Assembly (NCBI RefSeq): GCF_947179165.1 | Contig: NC_077237.1 | Location: 61,673,523-61,737,522 of the forward strand | Length of the DNA: 64,000 bases | Reading direction: 5' to 3' | DNA from: Solanum dulcamara | Lineage: Eukaryota > Streptophyta > Magnoliopsida > Solanales > Solanaceae | Part shown: positions 32,001 to 43,248 of the stretch, piece after piece | How positions within the stretch are numbered: the stretch's first letter is position 1 | How the letters are laid out: the number at the start of each line of letters is the position of its first letter | Notes under the pieces: generated by a model | The model's input: the letters and a program-made list of their open reading frames with translations, nothing else | What the model was told of the DNA's origin: nothing | Database searches by the model: none | Position numbers and translations under genes: made by a program

Positions 32001-33569
32001 TCTATTTAAAGGTTCTTGAAATTCATGGTGGGTTATTTAAAGCATGATTTTTAATTAATGGATTTTAAAGTATTTATGTATATTTATTTACATACATGTT
32101 TGCAAGTTGAAGTGATTTGAACCCACCTAGTTTTACTATATTTTAATAAAGTTTGACTTGAAAGCCTTGACTCCAAATGAATGTTTATGAAAGCAATATC
32201 TATGATCAAAAGGGAGTCTTATAAAATGAAAGAATGATGAAATGATATAAATGATGGATTCTTTATGAAATAAGGACAATTCTTGCATATTTGAATTACC
32301 AAATGTTTTAATGAGCTATTCTACCAAATATGATGTTTTGAAATTCTCAAGCTATATGCTATGACTATTTTGATGTATTAAACTATTCTGTGGGATTGAC
32401 TTAGTACCGAATGGATCATTGAGGTGGAATTCGGTAAGAGAATCCTAGTAGCAACCCCTTGTCTCATTAACTATGTGCCATCATAGGAGCCCTTGTAGGC
32501 TTAGGCTAATGGTTCCATAAATAGCCCTTAAAGTTAAAGTTAAAGAAATGAATAAAATTGACGGAGTTCTACTTGACAAGTAGTCTCTCCGGCCAACGTA
32601 GGGGGTTATGCTGGATTCCATGTAATAGCTCACATGGTCTTAAATGTCGATTATGGTCATTTTCCCACAAAATGAATGTTTTAAAGGATATCTATATGAT
32701 TTATTATGCATGCATTACCTTATGTTCCATATTACATAAATGTTTTAATGTTTCCTCAATATTCATGCATCCTTACATACTTAGTATATTCAAAGTACTA
32801 ACGCATATTCTTTTGCCTACATGATATCACCATGTAAGGACCAATGCTCCTCCTCGTTCTCCTCCACATGGCTAGTTGAGATTCCATTGAAGACTACTTT
32901 TGGTGAGTTCCCATGTTTTGGGAATAATACTCCTTTATCTTTCTAGCTTATGATATGTTGAGATATTTTACTATGGGATTTCTTCTATTATGATTGAGGG
33001 TGAGCTAGGGACTTGTCTTAGCCCCGTTAAATCTAAAAGTTAGAGGTATTGTTGGACATATGTATGTTGAAGATTTACTAGTATGATTTTCTCTTGTTTA
33101 TTTATCATCATTACCTATAAAAGGCTAAAAGAATGCTAAGAGGCTTATTTGAGGTACTTTCGGGTTCGTCATTCGCCATGTCACGTCTAGGCCTTAGGCT
33201 TGGGTCGTGACATATTGGCTCATCCTGCAGGTGTCAAAAACCTGCAAAATACAAGTCTCTGAAGTTTTGTGACGGGTGTTTCTTACGACCCATCCTAGAA
33301 AGTCGTAGACTTGGCCCTGATTTATATTTGAATGAATGCCTCTGAACTTGTCTTATGAGAGGCTTATATGACTTGTTAACTTGATGATGACTCATTCTGG
33401 CAAGTTGTAGAACCTCTTCTAAGGGCAACATCAAATGTTTCTCTATGGGTCACTCTACGACTCAACTCTACGAGTCGTGGAGATCTTTACTAGCCGCAAA
33501 GGGACTTGTTCATCGGATAGGTTCAAAATTTTGAGACTTTGCTCCTTGGTTCTAACTTTTTGACTTACA
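29075..33569 (-). repeat. 5' LTR of the minus-strand gypsy, split by a solo LTR
   Basis: The two parts, 29075-30938 and 33218-33569, total about 2.2 kb, like the related LTR at 57938-60214. The inner end reads TATCATGACC in place of TGTCACGACC. ACGACTCATCC-type words are present on both sides of the nested LTR. Confidence 0.65.
30939..33212 (+). mobile_element. Gypsy solo LTR (plus), nested in minus-strand LTR
   Basis: 2274 bp from TGTATCATCTCC to GGGTCGTGACA. It is flanked by AATTG (30934-30938) and TATTG (33213-33217), a target duplication with one mismatch. No primer site, gag or pol is present. The region 31430-31480 carries the CTTATAAATACCC TATA-like box expected of an LTR promoter. 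A reversed copy of the same family occupies 41868-52675. Confidence 0.75.
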
Positions 33570-33779
33570 GGATCTTATATTTCTATTTAGTCTAAGAAGT
33601 TGTTGTTTCTAGCCTCAGCAATTGCTGTATCTATGACATCAATCGTTGTATGTATCACAAACAGTTACTGAAATAGTTACAACAATTACTGATGATAAAG
33701 AGAATAACTAGTGTAATTATCATACTTGTTGGATATTATTCATACTTCTTCCTTGACACTAATTTTTTATGCATAGATT

Positions 33780-36010
33780 GTGTACCCGCGGATTGCTCTT
33801 TCAACCACTGAGATGGAAATGGAATTTATTTCTTAATTTGTTCCATTGCAAGAAGACAATATAGATCCTAAGCTTGAAACGCTTCATTAGTATTTGATTG
33901 GAGCATCAACTATTAAAAGGGATATGTATGTGGTTGAAAAGGATTTTGATCCTTCCAGAGTTATTAACGAAGTTGTTGCTAGTATTGCGAATGAAGATGC
34001 AAAAAAATTCAACAAAAATTGTGTTTATATTTGTGGTGTTGCTGGTGGTAGTGATGGTGCTGTAGTTTTTGGTGTTGGTGGTGGTGGTACGGTTGGTGAT
34101 GGAGTTGATAGTGTTGGTACTGTTGTTGTTGGTGGGATTCTTGGTGATGGTGCTTTTAGTAGTGTTGGTGTTGGTGGTGGTCATGATATTAGAACGCCAT
34201 TTTCTCCGGTTAGGGAGATTGTTCGACATCATCTAGAAAATCCTTACACCTTGGGAAAATATTCAACTGTTGGTGTTAGTACCTCTAAGGTGACTTCATG
34301 TGCTTGTGAATGTGAAAAATGCTCCGAATGAATGAATTAGTTGATTTCCAAGGTGGAAACTCTAGAGGCAGCCATCAATAAATTGATATCCAAAAGAGGT
34401 ATCATTCCGTCTTTGAAAATCTCAGACCTTTGCTCTCCTATTGGTGTAAAAAGGAGGAGAATTTTTTTTTCTAAGGCACTATCAAGTGCCCGAAAAAGGG
34501 CAATCAACAATCCAAAGACGGTGGCTGATCAACAAAATGAGCCTCAACCGGTAGGTATTTACCAAAATATTGATGACCAAAAGAAGAAAAAACTCCAGCA
34601 GTGGATTAAAAAGAAATAGGAAATCAAGACAAAGTTTACAATGCATGAATTGAGTTATGATGACTTTGCAATAATGATAAATATGAATGTGTGGTGGGAA
34701 AACAAGGTAAGTTTTCTACAATCTCTTTTAATATTTAAGTTATAATTTTATTATTTTCATTTAGTTATTGCAGTTGCTGCAACAAATACAGTAGTTGCTG
34801 CAGTTATTTTATGAAATTATTGTAGCAAGTACAATAATTATTGTGCCTGCTACAATAACTAAATGAAATAATTGCAGTAGATGGAGCAACTTCTGTTGTG
34901 TGTTTATGTTGTTGCATAAAATTATTGCAGCAAGTACAAAAATTGTTGTGCCTACTGCAATAACTTAATGGAATAGTTGCAGCAGATGCAACAACTGTTG
35001 TTGTGTGTTTATGTTGCTGCATTAGTTGGTGCAATTATTTCATGAAATTATTGCAGCAAGTACAATAATTATTGTACCTGCTGCAATAACTTTATGAAAT
35101 AGTTGCAGTAGATGCAACAACTGTTGTTGTGTGTTTATGTTGTTACATTAATTCCTGCAATTATTTCATGAAATTATTGCAGCAAGTACAACAATTGTTG
35201 TGCCTGTTGTAATAACTTTATAGAATAGTTGCATCAGATACAGCAACTGCTGTTGTGTGTTTATGTTGCTGCATTATTTATTGAATCTGCTATATATAAA
35301 TTTGTTAAATTGTTATAGCAGATATTAAACATATAGCAACAATTCTACTTATTAACTGATTTTATAGTCATGATTGTAGCATGTATATGAGATATTATGC
35401 CTTATAAGAATAAGGCATATAAACTATCCCATACATTATGACCTGAAAGACATAATTCTGGACCTCAATTTCTATAATTATTTCAAAGATCTCTATACTC
35501 AATTGCCGGATGCTAGCATGCAAAAGTTTGTTGTTTCTTTGAAGGATCTTCTTGATACATATGTGTTTAGTGAATTTTACTTGCATTTTGCAAAGGAACC
35601 GAACCCTTTCCCAGCAGTGTCCCATGGATCGGTGCGAAAAAGATTTATACTGTGATGAATCTAGAGAAACAATATTTCATCATTCTCGAGTTTGTAAGCG
35701 ATGAGGGAGCGATAAATATTTATGATTGCAACCTTCCATGTTTTGCGAAAGATGAGTTCATCCTATTCATGATGCCACTAATGGAGTTATTTCTTAGATA
35801 CTCGAAGCAGTCCGAAATGTTCAAACACTTGCCTGCAAATCTGCTTAATAAAAAATGGAAGTATCACCGGAAGAAAGAATCTCCCAAAAATGAAAGTAGG
35901 GCAGCTTGCGGTTCATACTCATTGGCTTATATCAAGAACTTGATTAATCACATTCCTATGACCTTGATGAGTGATAACACTATTAACCGGATGCGATGAA
36001 AATGGGCAGT
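33780..36010 (+). pseudogene. Ulp1-like cysteine protease gene of the MULE, degenerate
   Basis: Pieces in different frames: an N-terminal part with VEKDFDPSRVINEVVASI and a Gly/Val-rich stretch (33894-34331); KVETLEAAINKLISKRGI and KALSSARKRA (34341-34619); TMHELSYDDFAIMINMNVWW (about 34640-34700); and the catalytic domain. The domain starts near LPDASMQKFVVSLKDLLDTY, shifts frame by one base around 35610, then runs MNLEKQYFIILEF, NIYDCNLPCF and SRAACGSYSLAYI (35652-35999). The catalytic Cys (residue 86 of that frame) and the Asp are visible, but the expected His before F (as in HF or HW) is Tyr. A stop at 35997 cuts the last helix. These proteins belong to the Ulp1 C48 family, which cleaves SUMO-like tags, but this copy is unlikely to be active. 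Confidence 0.75.
34811..35290. repeat. 126-bp tandem repeat, about four copies, with internal palindromes
   Basis: Copies start at about 34811, 34916, 35042 and 35168. The first is about 21 bp shorter and the rest are 126 bp. Each unit carries a near-perfect palindrome of about 42 bp (for example 35048-35089, one mismatched pair, centre AATAATTATT) and a second, CAACAACTGTTGTTG-type palindrome. It lies between the linker and catalytic parts of the Ulp1-like gene, probably in an intron. Confidence 0.85.
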
Positions 36011-37000
36011 AGGCGTGTTTGAAAAAGAATTGACACCGTAATTGAGTTGCTGATAATGACATGGCTTGTATGTATGTTTTTAGGTTGATAGACAAACAAT
36101 ATTTTTTTATGTTTTTTTTTGAATGGCTGCTTGATGTTGAGCCTTTATTTTATTGTAAGTAATGTTTATGTTGAATCCCTGTTGATAAACATTATGTGGA
36201 TTTTATGCTGTTGAAAATTGATATGGATTTTATGCTTCTTTTGAATGGTTCTCTGCTTTTGCAACTGCTTCACATGTTGAGAAATATCTCAACAAGTAGA
36301 TAAATTACTTCAGCAACTACTTCATTAGATGAGATTTTCTTAGCTAGTAAGCAATCCGCTTCAACAACTGCTTCACTTGTTGAGAAAAAAAATTAAAAGT
36401 AAAGCAGACTGCCGCAACAACTTCTTCACTTTCTGTAAAAAGTCTTAGCAAATAGATAGTTTATTTCAGTAACTGCTGCAATTGCCTTAAAAATATTAGT
36501 AAGTAGGATCTCTGATTTAGCAATTGACAATTCTTAGCAAGTAGTTGTTTGATTCAGCGACTGATGCACTTGTTGAGAGAGTTTTTAGTAAATTACTAAA
36601 TAATTTGAATGTTAATTAACTATATAAATCATACTAAGTGATAAATAAAGTAATTTTGATGTATTAAAGTACTTAAATTTGAGTTTGGTGGTGATTTTGT
36701 ACAATTACATAGTAATTTGTTCATAGCAGACGATAAATTGAGTAATTGAACACGTAATCAACATTAATTGAGTAATTTGGTTGTTAATTGATTATGTCAA
36801 TCATATTCAATGATAAATAAAGTGATTTTGATGTACTAGAGTACTTAGACTTGAGTTTGGTGGTGATTTTGTACAATTACATAGTAATTTATTCGTAACA
36901 GATGATAAAATGAGTAATTGAACAAGTAATCAACCTTAATTGAGTAATTTGGCAGTTAATTGCTTATTTCAATCATATTCAATGATAAATAAAGTGGTTT

Positions 37001-37017
37001 ATATATATATATATATA
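37001..37017. repeat. (AT)n microsatellite
   Basis: 17-bp AT run directly after GTGGTTT within a unit of the 172-bp array. Confidence 0.9.
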
Positions 37018-37109
37018 CATAAGAATGATAGCAAGCATCTTAATTGCTACAACAAATTCAGTAACTTGTTGAAATTTATCTAATCTCAGCAAGTACAATA
37101 GTTGTTGAG

Positions 37110-37111
<2 letters not shown>

Positions 37112-37201
<90 letters not shown>
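37112..37201. repeat. (AT)n microsatellite, ~90 bp
   Basis: Uninterrupted AT dinucleotides between a GTTGTTGAGTC word and the next array unit. The poly-Tyr/Ile open frames across it are artefacts. Confidence 0.95.
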
Positions 37202-37206
<5 letters not shown>

Positions 37207-37721
37207 TAATTAGACTTGAGTTTGGTGGTGAATTTGTACAATTACATAGTAATTTGTTCATAACAGACGACGTAGTCAATCTTAATTGAATAATTTAAAT
37301 ATCAATTGACTATATAAGTGATAAATAACGTTTTTTATGTATTATAGTACTTAGACTTGAGTTTAGTGATGATCTTATACATAAGAATGATAGCAAGTAT
37401 CTTAATTGCTACAACAAATTCAGTAACTTGCTGAAATTTATCTAATCTCAGCAAGTACAACAGTTGTTGAGTCATACTGTCTACTTGCTAAGAATTTGTC
37501 CAGCAAGTACAATAGTTGGTGGATAAGTCTTCCTAACTTGTTGAAATTTTTCTCAGCAAGTACAATAATTGCTGAATCATTTTGCGACTTGCTGAGATAA
37601 TTCATCAGCAAGTAGCTGTTTAATTCAGCGACTGATGCACTTGCTGAGAGAGTTTTTAGCAAATAACTAAATAATTTGATTTTTAATTGATTATATCAAT
37701 CATATTTAATGAAAAATAAAG

Positions 37722-37726
<5 letters not shown>

Positions 37727-37780
<54 letters not shown>
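37727..37780. repeat. (AT)n microsatellite, ~54 bp
   Basis: Expanded at the same place of the unit (after GTAGTTT) as the run at 37001. Confidence 0.95.
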
Positions 37781-37787
<7 letters not shown>

Positions 37788-39120
37788 ACTTATACTTGAG
37801 TTTGGTGGTGATTTTGTATAATTACATAGTAATTTGTTCGAACAGATGATGAATCGAGTAATTACACGCGTAGTCATTTTTAATTGAGTAATTTTATTGT
37901 TGATTGGTTATATCAATCATACTAAATGATAAATAAAGTGGTTTTATGTATTATAGTACTTAGACTTGAGTTTGGTGGTGATTATGTACAATTAAATACT
38001 AATTTATTCATAACACATGATAAATCGAGTAATTACATGCGTAGTCAACCTTAATTGAGTAATTTGGTTGTTAATTGATTATGTAAATCATATTTAGTGA
38101 TAAATAAAGTGGTTTACATATATTATAATACTTAGACTTGAGTTTGATGGTGATTTTATACAATTACATTATAATTTGTTCGTAATAGATGACGTAGTTA
38201 ACCTTAATTGAATAATTTGAATATTAATTGACTATATCAATCATAATAAGTGACAAATAAAATAGTTTTTTATATATTATAATACTTATACTTAATTTTT
38301 GTGGGGGATTATGTACAATTACATAGTAATTTATTCGTAACAGATGATAAATCGAGTAATTACACACGTAGTCAACCTTAATTGAATAATTTGAATGTTA
38401 ATTGACTATATCAATCACACTAAGTTATAAATAATGGGATTTTTGTGTATTATCGTACTGAGACTTAAGTTTAGTGATGATCTTATACATAAGAATGATA
38501 ACAAGTATCTTACTTGCTGCAACAAATTCAGTAGCTTGCTGAGATTTGTCTCACCAAGTACAACAATTGTTGAGTCATACTACCTACTTGCTAAGAATTT
38601 ATCCAGCAAGTACAACAGTTACTGAATCAGTCTGCCTAAATTGTTGAAATTTATCTCAGCAAGTATAAATTTTACTGAATCGTACAATGACTTGCTGAGA
38701 TAATTCATCAGCAAGTAGCTGTTTGATTCAGGGACTGCTGGAGTTGTTGAGTGAGCTTTTAGCAACCTTAATACTTCCTAAGATTTTAATTAGAAAGTGA
38801 AGCAATTTCTAAAGCAAGCTGTCTAGTTGTTGAGATTTTTCTCAACAAGTAAAACAGTTGATGAAGCAGACTGAATACTTGCTGATATTTTTCTCAGCAA
38901 GTTCAGCGGTTGTTGTAGTATACTGCCTACTTGTTGAGAAAATCCATAACAACTACTATAGTTGCTGCAACAGCTTCCTACTTATTTAGGACTCAACAAT
39001 CTCACATGTAATTTTTTGAGAACTGAAGCATTCATTAAGAAGATTGTTCAACACCAACATTACATACAAATTTAAAAAGTTCACTAACAACAAATAGTAG
39101 TTACGATATCAAATCTATTC

Positions 39121-40336
39121 CTATGGAGCATTTTGCTTCGAGCACGTTGTTCTTTTATGCCAAACCCTTTTGCATATGGAACATTTATTTATTTTGGTTG
39201 GAAATGAGTCTCCGATTACTTTTTGTCTCTTCTTGGCCCTTCTTCCCACCTTGTCTGGCTCAACATGCCGAGGATGTATTTCCCTCTCTAAAAATTCCAT
39301 AGAAATTTTCCAAGTATCTTCGGGTGGCACAGGTTTAATTTTCTACAAATATGCAAAAAGGTATGTCTCCATCATATAATATTAAAATGAGTACTCATAA
39401 ATATGCCTTTTATAATCATCACCATATTGACATCGAAGAGCTGCCATAGCATGTGGATACAATATTTTGTCAAGATAAAAAACTCTACAGATACAAGATT
39501 TGCATCAAATCAACCGTTGCAACTGCATTATGACCGATGACAATGTACTCGTAGTTGGCAGTTTGATGAACCAATGCCTTGTTCCCCAAATTAGCATTTT
39601 GTGTAATTTTTCGTTCTATCTTAGGAACAAAAATGGTTGATGCATTGTTGAACATGTTGCGCCTCTCATAAATTTTTTCTTTATATCTCCAATTTATTTC
39701 ATCAAAAAGAGAAGTAATGGAATATTATCTTTCATCATGAAACATTGCGTTAATCGACTCGATAATGTTTGACGTCATAATTTTGTACCTATAAAACTAA
39801 CAATCAAAATTTTTAATTGAATTAAAATTACTGAAATATATTATATAAAGAAACAGTTTCAACAGTTGCTGTATTTGTTTCACAATTATAGCACTTGTTT
39901 CAGGTATCTGATATAGTAGTTGCTATAATTATTGTAACTTTAACAGTTTCAGCAGTTTACCTATTTATCGGAAAAAATATTCTGCTCCTTTTTTGAAATC
40001 CAACATGTTCCAAATATGCGGCGGCCCCCAAAACCATATCCCTTATTTAATTAAAGTAATCATTGAATTCATCTATGCTATACGCTTTTGCCGCTTTATA
40101 AAATTGTAGATGACATTTCCATTGTGAAAGTTATTTAGGATGTTTTCTCCGAGGTGCCTCATGCAATAACCATAATGAGACAAAGAAAACAAAATTTTAA
40201 CCATCTTTTTAATACTTGGATGTCTATCATAAATTATGCACAATTCTGGGGTATCATCCACAAAGCTGCTCATTTGCTTGAAAAAGTATCAGTAGGAGGC
40301 ATCACACTCAGTGTACGCTACGCAAAATGCCACTGA
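39121..40336 (-). pseudogene. Mutator-like (mudrA/MULE) transposase, C-terminal part
   Basis: Minus-strand segments with FVDDTPELCIIYDRHPSIKK, HYGYCMRHLGENILNNFHNG (40073-40273), MTSNIIESINAMFHDE and SLFDEINWRYKEKIYERRN (about 39660-39780), NANLGNKALVHQTANYEYIV and CPHAMAAL-like remnants (SWIM region, about 39440-39620). The last is a CCHC knuckle CSICKRVWHKRTTC near the C-terminus (39121-39330). AT-rich spacers look like introns (about 39790-39970). Stops break the frames. The N-terminal half, with the first catalytic Asp, is missing because gypsy sequence begins at about 40340. Confidence 0.85.
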
Positions 40337-40339
40337 AAA

Positions 40340-41867
40340 AATATGATCCTATGCATATTGTGCTATAGCTTAAGGAGTTGAAAGAGCAATTAAATGATTT
40401 GTTGGATAAAGGTTTTATAAGGCAAAGTATTTCACCATGGGGTGCTCCCTTGTTCTTTGTTAGGAAGAAAGATGGGTCACTCCAAATGTGTATAGATTAC
40501 CAATAGTTGAATAAAATCACCATAAAGAATAAGTATCCAATTGTAAAGATGAGGATAGATGATTTGTTTGATCAATTAGAAGGGTAAAGTTACTTCTCAA
40601 TGCTTGATCTCTGTTCCGGTTATCATCAACTAAGGGTAAGAGAGTGTGATATTCCCAAGACGACGTTTCGAATAAGGTATGGTCATTTAAAATTTTTAGT
40701 TATGTGATTGTTTTGAATAATGCTCCCGCTATCTTCATGGATTTGATGAATTATATTTTCAAGCCATACTTAGGTATGTTTGTGGTGGTGTTTAAAAAAT
40801 GACATTTTAATTTACTCTTGAAATGAGGTGGATCATATGTGTCACTTGAGAATTGTGTTGCAAATGTTGAAAGCAACTATTTGCCAAGTTTAGTAAGTGC
40901 CAATTTATGCTAAGGGAAGTGGAATTTCTTGGCCATGTAGTGTCCAGTAATAGGATTAAGGTTGATCCAAAGCAAATGGAGAAGGTGATATTAGAATCTT
41001 TCTGGGCTTGGCCAGATGCTATAAAAGGTTTGTTAAAGGGTTTTTGTCTATTGCTTCACGTTTGACTAGGTTGACCCAAAAAAAAGTGAAGTTTCAATGG
41101 TCGAATGAATGTGAGAAGAGTTTTCAAATATTGAAGGATCGTCTTACAACGGCTCCTATTATGACATAGCCCAAAGGTTTAGAATGATTTCTTATTTATT
41201 GTGACGCCTCACGTGTTGGTTTAGGTTGTGATTTGATGCAACATGGTAAGGTTATAGAATATGCCTCTAGGTAACTTAAAGTTCATGAATGAAACTATCC
41301 AACCCATGGTCTTGAACTTGCAGTGATTGTGTTTGCTTTAAAATTTTTGCGTCATTATCTTTATGGGGTGTATGTTGATATATTTATTGACCACAAAAGC
41401 TTGTAATATGTGTTTAGACAAAAGGACTTGAACCTTAGGCAAAGGATATGGCTTGAACTTCTAAAAGTCTACAATGTGAGTGCATTGTACCATCCGGGTA
41501 AGGCAAATATTGTGGCTGATTCTCTTAGTCAGTTGTCCATAGATAGTATTGATCATGTTAAGGAAGGTAAGAAGCAATTGGTTAAGGATGTCCATAGATT
41601 GGAATGTTTAGGAGTGCGTTTGCTTGACTCCAATGAAGGGGGTGTTCTTGTACATACTGGCTTGGAATAGTCTCTTGTGGCAGATGTTAAGGCCAAACAA
41701 GACTATGAACTAGTTTGGTTGAATCACAGAATACGATTGCCAAAATATCCATTGAGTCTTTCTCCCAAGGGGAAGATGGGGTACATCTCTACCAAGGATG
41801 TTTGTGTGTGACTAATGTGGATGGACTAAGGGAATTGATATTAAAGGAGGCCCATAGTTCTCGGTAT
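40340..41867 (+). pseudogene. Gypsy reverse transcriptase, RNase H and start of integrase
   Basis: RT motifs are [30 protein letters not shown] and [18 protein letters not shown]. The YxDD box region near 40790-40830 is degenerate. RNase H follows with [33 protein letters not shown] and YHPGKANIVADSLSQLS (41410-41670). Many stops, such as in IDYQ-stop-LNKI, show it is inactive. The integrase zinc-finger part begins and stops at KEAHSSRY, where the inserted LTR starts. Confidence 0.87.
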
Positions 41868-43248
41868 TTGATCCAACAATACCTTTAACTTTTAAATTTA
41901 ATGGGGCCAAGACAAATCCCTAGCTCACCCTCAATCATAATAGAAAAAAATGCCATAGTAAGTGTCTAAAGATATCAACATATCATAAGCTAGAAAGATA
42001 AGAGAGTATTGTTCCCGAAACATGAGAACTCACCAAAAGTAGTCTTCACATGAAATCTCAACTAGCCACATGAAGGAGAATGAGGAGGAGCACTGGTCCC
42101 TACATGGTGACATCATGTAGGCAAAAGAGTATGCATTATTAGTTTGAATGTACTAAGTATGTAAGCATGCATGAACATTGAGGAAACATTAAAACATTTA
42201 TGTAATATGAAATATAATACAATGCATACATAATCAATCATATAGATCTCCTTTAAAACCTTCATTTTGTGGGTAAATGATCATAACCGACATTTAAGAC
42301 CATGTGAGCTATTACATAGAATCCAACATAACCCTTACGTTGGCCAGAGAGACTACTTGGAGGATAGAACTTTGTCAACTTCATTCATTTCTTTAACTTT
42401 AACTTTAAGGGCTTTCATGGATCCATTAGGCTAAGCCTACAAAGGTTCCTATGTTGACACATAGTTAATGAGACAAAGGGTTGCTACTAGGATTCCCTTA
42501 CCGAATCCCACCTCAATGACCCATTTGGTGCTAAGTCAATCCCACAGAATAGTTTAATACTTTAAAATAGTCATAACATATAGCTTGAGAATTTCAAAAC
42601 ATCATATTCGGTAGAATAACTCATTAAAACCTTTGGTAATTCAAATAAGCAAGAATTGTCCGTATTGCATAAAGAATCCATCATTCATATCATTTCATCA
42701 TTCTTTCATTTCATAAGACTCCCTTTTGATCATAGACATTGCTTTCATAAATATTCATTTGAAGTTAAAGCTTTCAAGTCAAACTTTATTGAAAATATAG
42801 TTAAACTAGGTGGGTTCAAATCTCTTCAACTTACAAACATGTATGTAAATAAATATGCATAAATACTTTGAAATCCATTAATTAAAAATTATACATTAAA
42901 TGACCCACCATGAATTTCAAGAATCTTTAAAGAGATTAATAGAGAAATTACTTGCAAACCATCAACTAATACATATGAAATTATGTTGCATCAAAATAGA
43001 CCAATAATCATTAGTTTCACCATGATTCATGCTATTAAGTAAATATAAGAATTACCCATAAGAAAATATTACTTGAAATCAAGAGATTTAGTTGAAAGAG
43101 TTTTTGGACTACATGGGTGGAAGAACCCATGGATAAACACCCACATAACTTAGAGTAAAGCTTAAAGAAAATAAACATAATTTATCATAAAATCAAAATA
43201 CTTAAAATATGAGAGTGGAAGGAATACTCTCATTGAAGCCTTACATAT

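Larger units (their letters stand above)
27357..33569 (-). mobile_element. Gypsy element on minus strand: LTR, PBS, gag-protease; pol deleted
   Basis: In minus-strand order: an LTR (33569 to 29075, interrupted by the solo LTR 30939-33212), a primer site, gag with ATG at 28858, a zinc knuckle and a retropepsin. Gypsy similarity stops just after LVLEWKG (about 27357), so RT, integrase and the 3' LTR are missing. The outer LTR end (CTTACA, about 33569) is diverged and placed by comparison with 57938. Confidence 0.75.
36600..38450. repeat. ~172-bp tandem repeat array, about nine degenerate copies
   Basis: A unit marked by GTTAATTGACTATATCAATCA, CTTAGACTTGAGTTTGGTGG and ACAATTACATAGTAATTTG recurs with starts near 36612, 36782, 36957, 37310, 37685, 37902, 38070, 38222 and 38398. 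The usual spacing is 150-176 bp, longer where microsatellites or CAGCAAGTA words intervene. Confidence 0.8.
36240..39000. repeat. CAGCAAGTA / TTGCTGAG inverted-word repeats
   Basis: The words CTCAGCAAGTACAA and TACTTGCTGAGA, which are partly inverse of each other, recur many times around and within the larger array (36240-36600, 37390-37670, 38480-38960). Neighbouring inverse words can fold into short hairpins. No coding function is seen. Confidence 0.7.
26440..40336. mobile_element. Decayed Kaonashi-type MULE (Ulp1-like gene plus mudrA), interrupted by a gypsy element
   Basis: A Ulp1-like gene on + (33.8-36.0 kb) and a MULE transposase on - (39.1-40.3 kb) converge on an internal region of tandem repeats. 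This pairing of a ULP-like protease gene with mudrA in one Mutator-like element is known from plants as Kaonashi elements. The gypsy element at 27357-33569 is inserted in the left part. The right end is cut at about 40336 inside the transposase, where a gypsy pol begins. Both genes carry stops and frameshifts, so the element is dead. The left boundary is an estimate. Confidence 0.65.

Noticed and set aside
33906..34232. Thr/Asn-rich minus-strand frame
   Set aside because: Shadow of the Gly/Val-rich repeat-like stretch of the plus-strand Ulp1-like gene.
37076..37279. Poly-Tyr-Ile open frames across AT microsatellites (also 6466-6746, 37683-37877)
   Set aside because: Direct translation of AT dinucleotides; no protein family.
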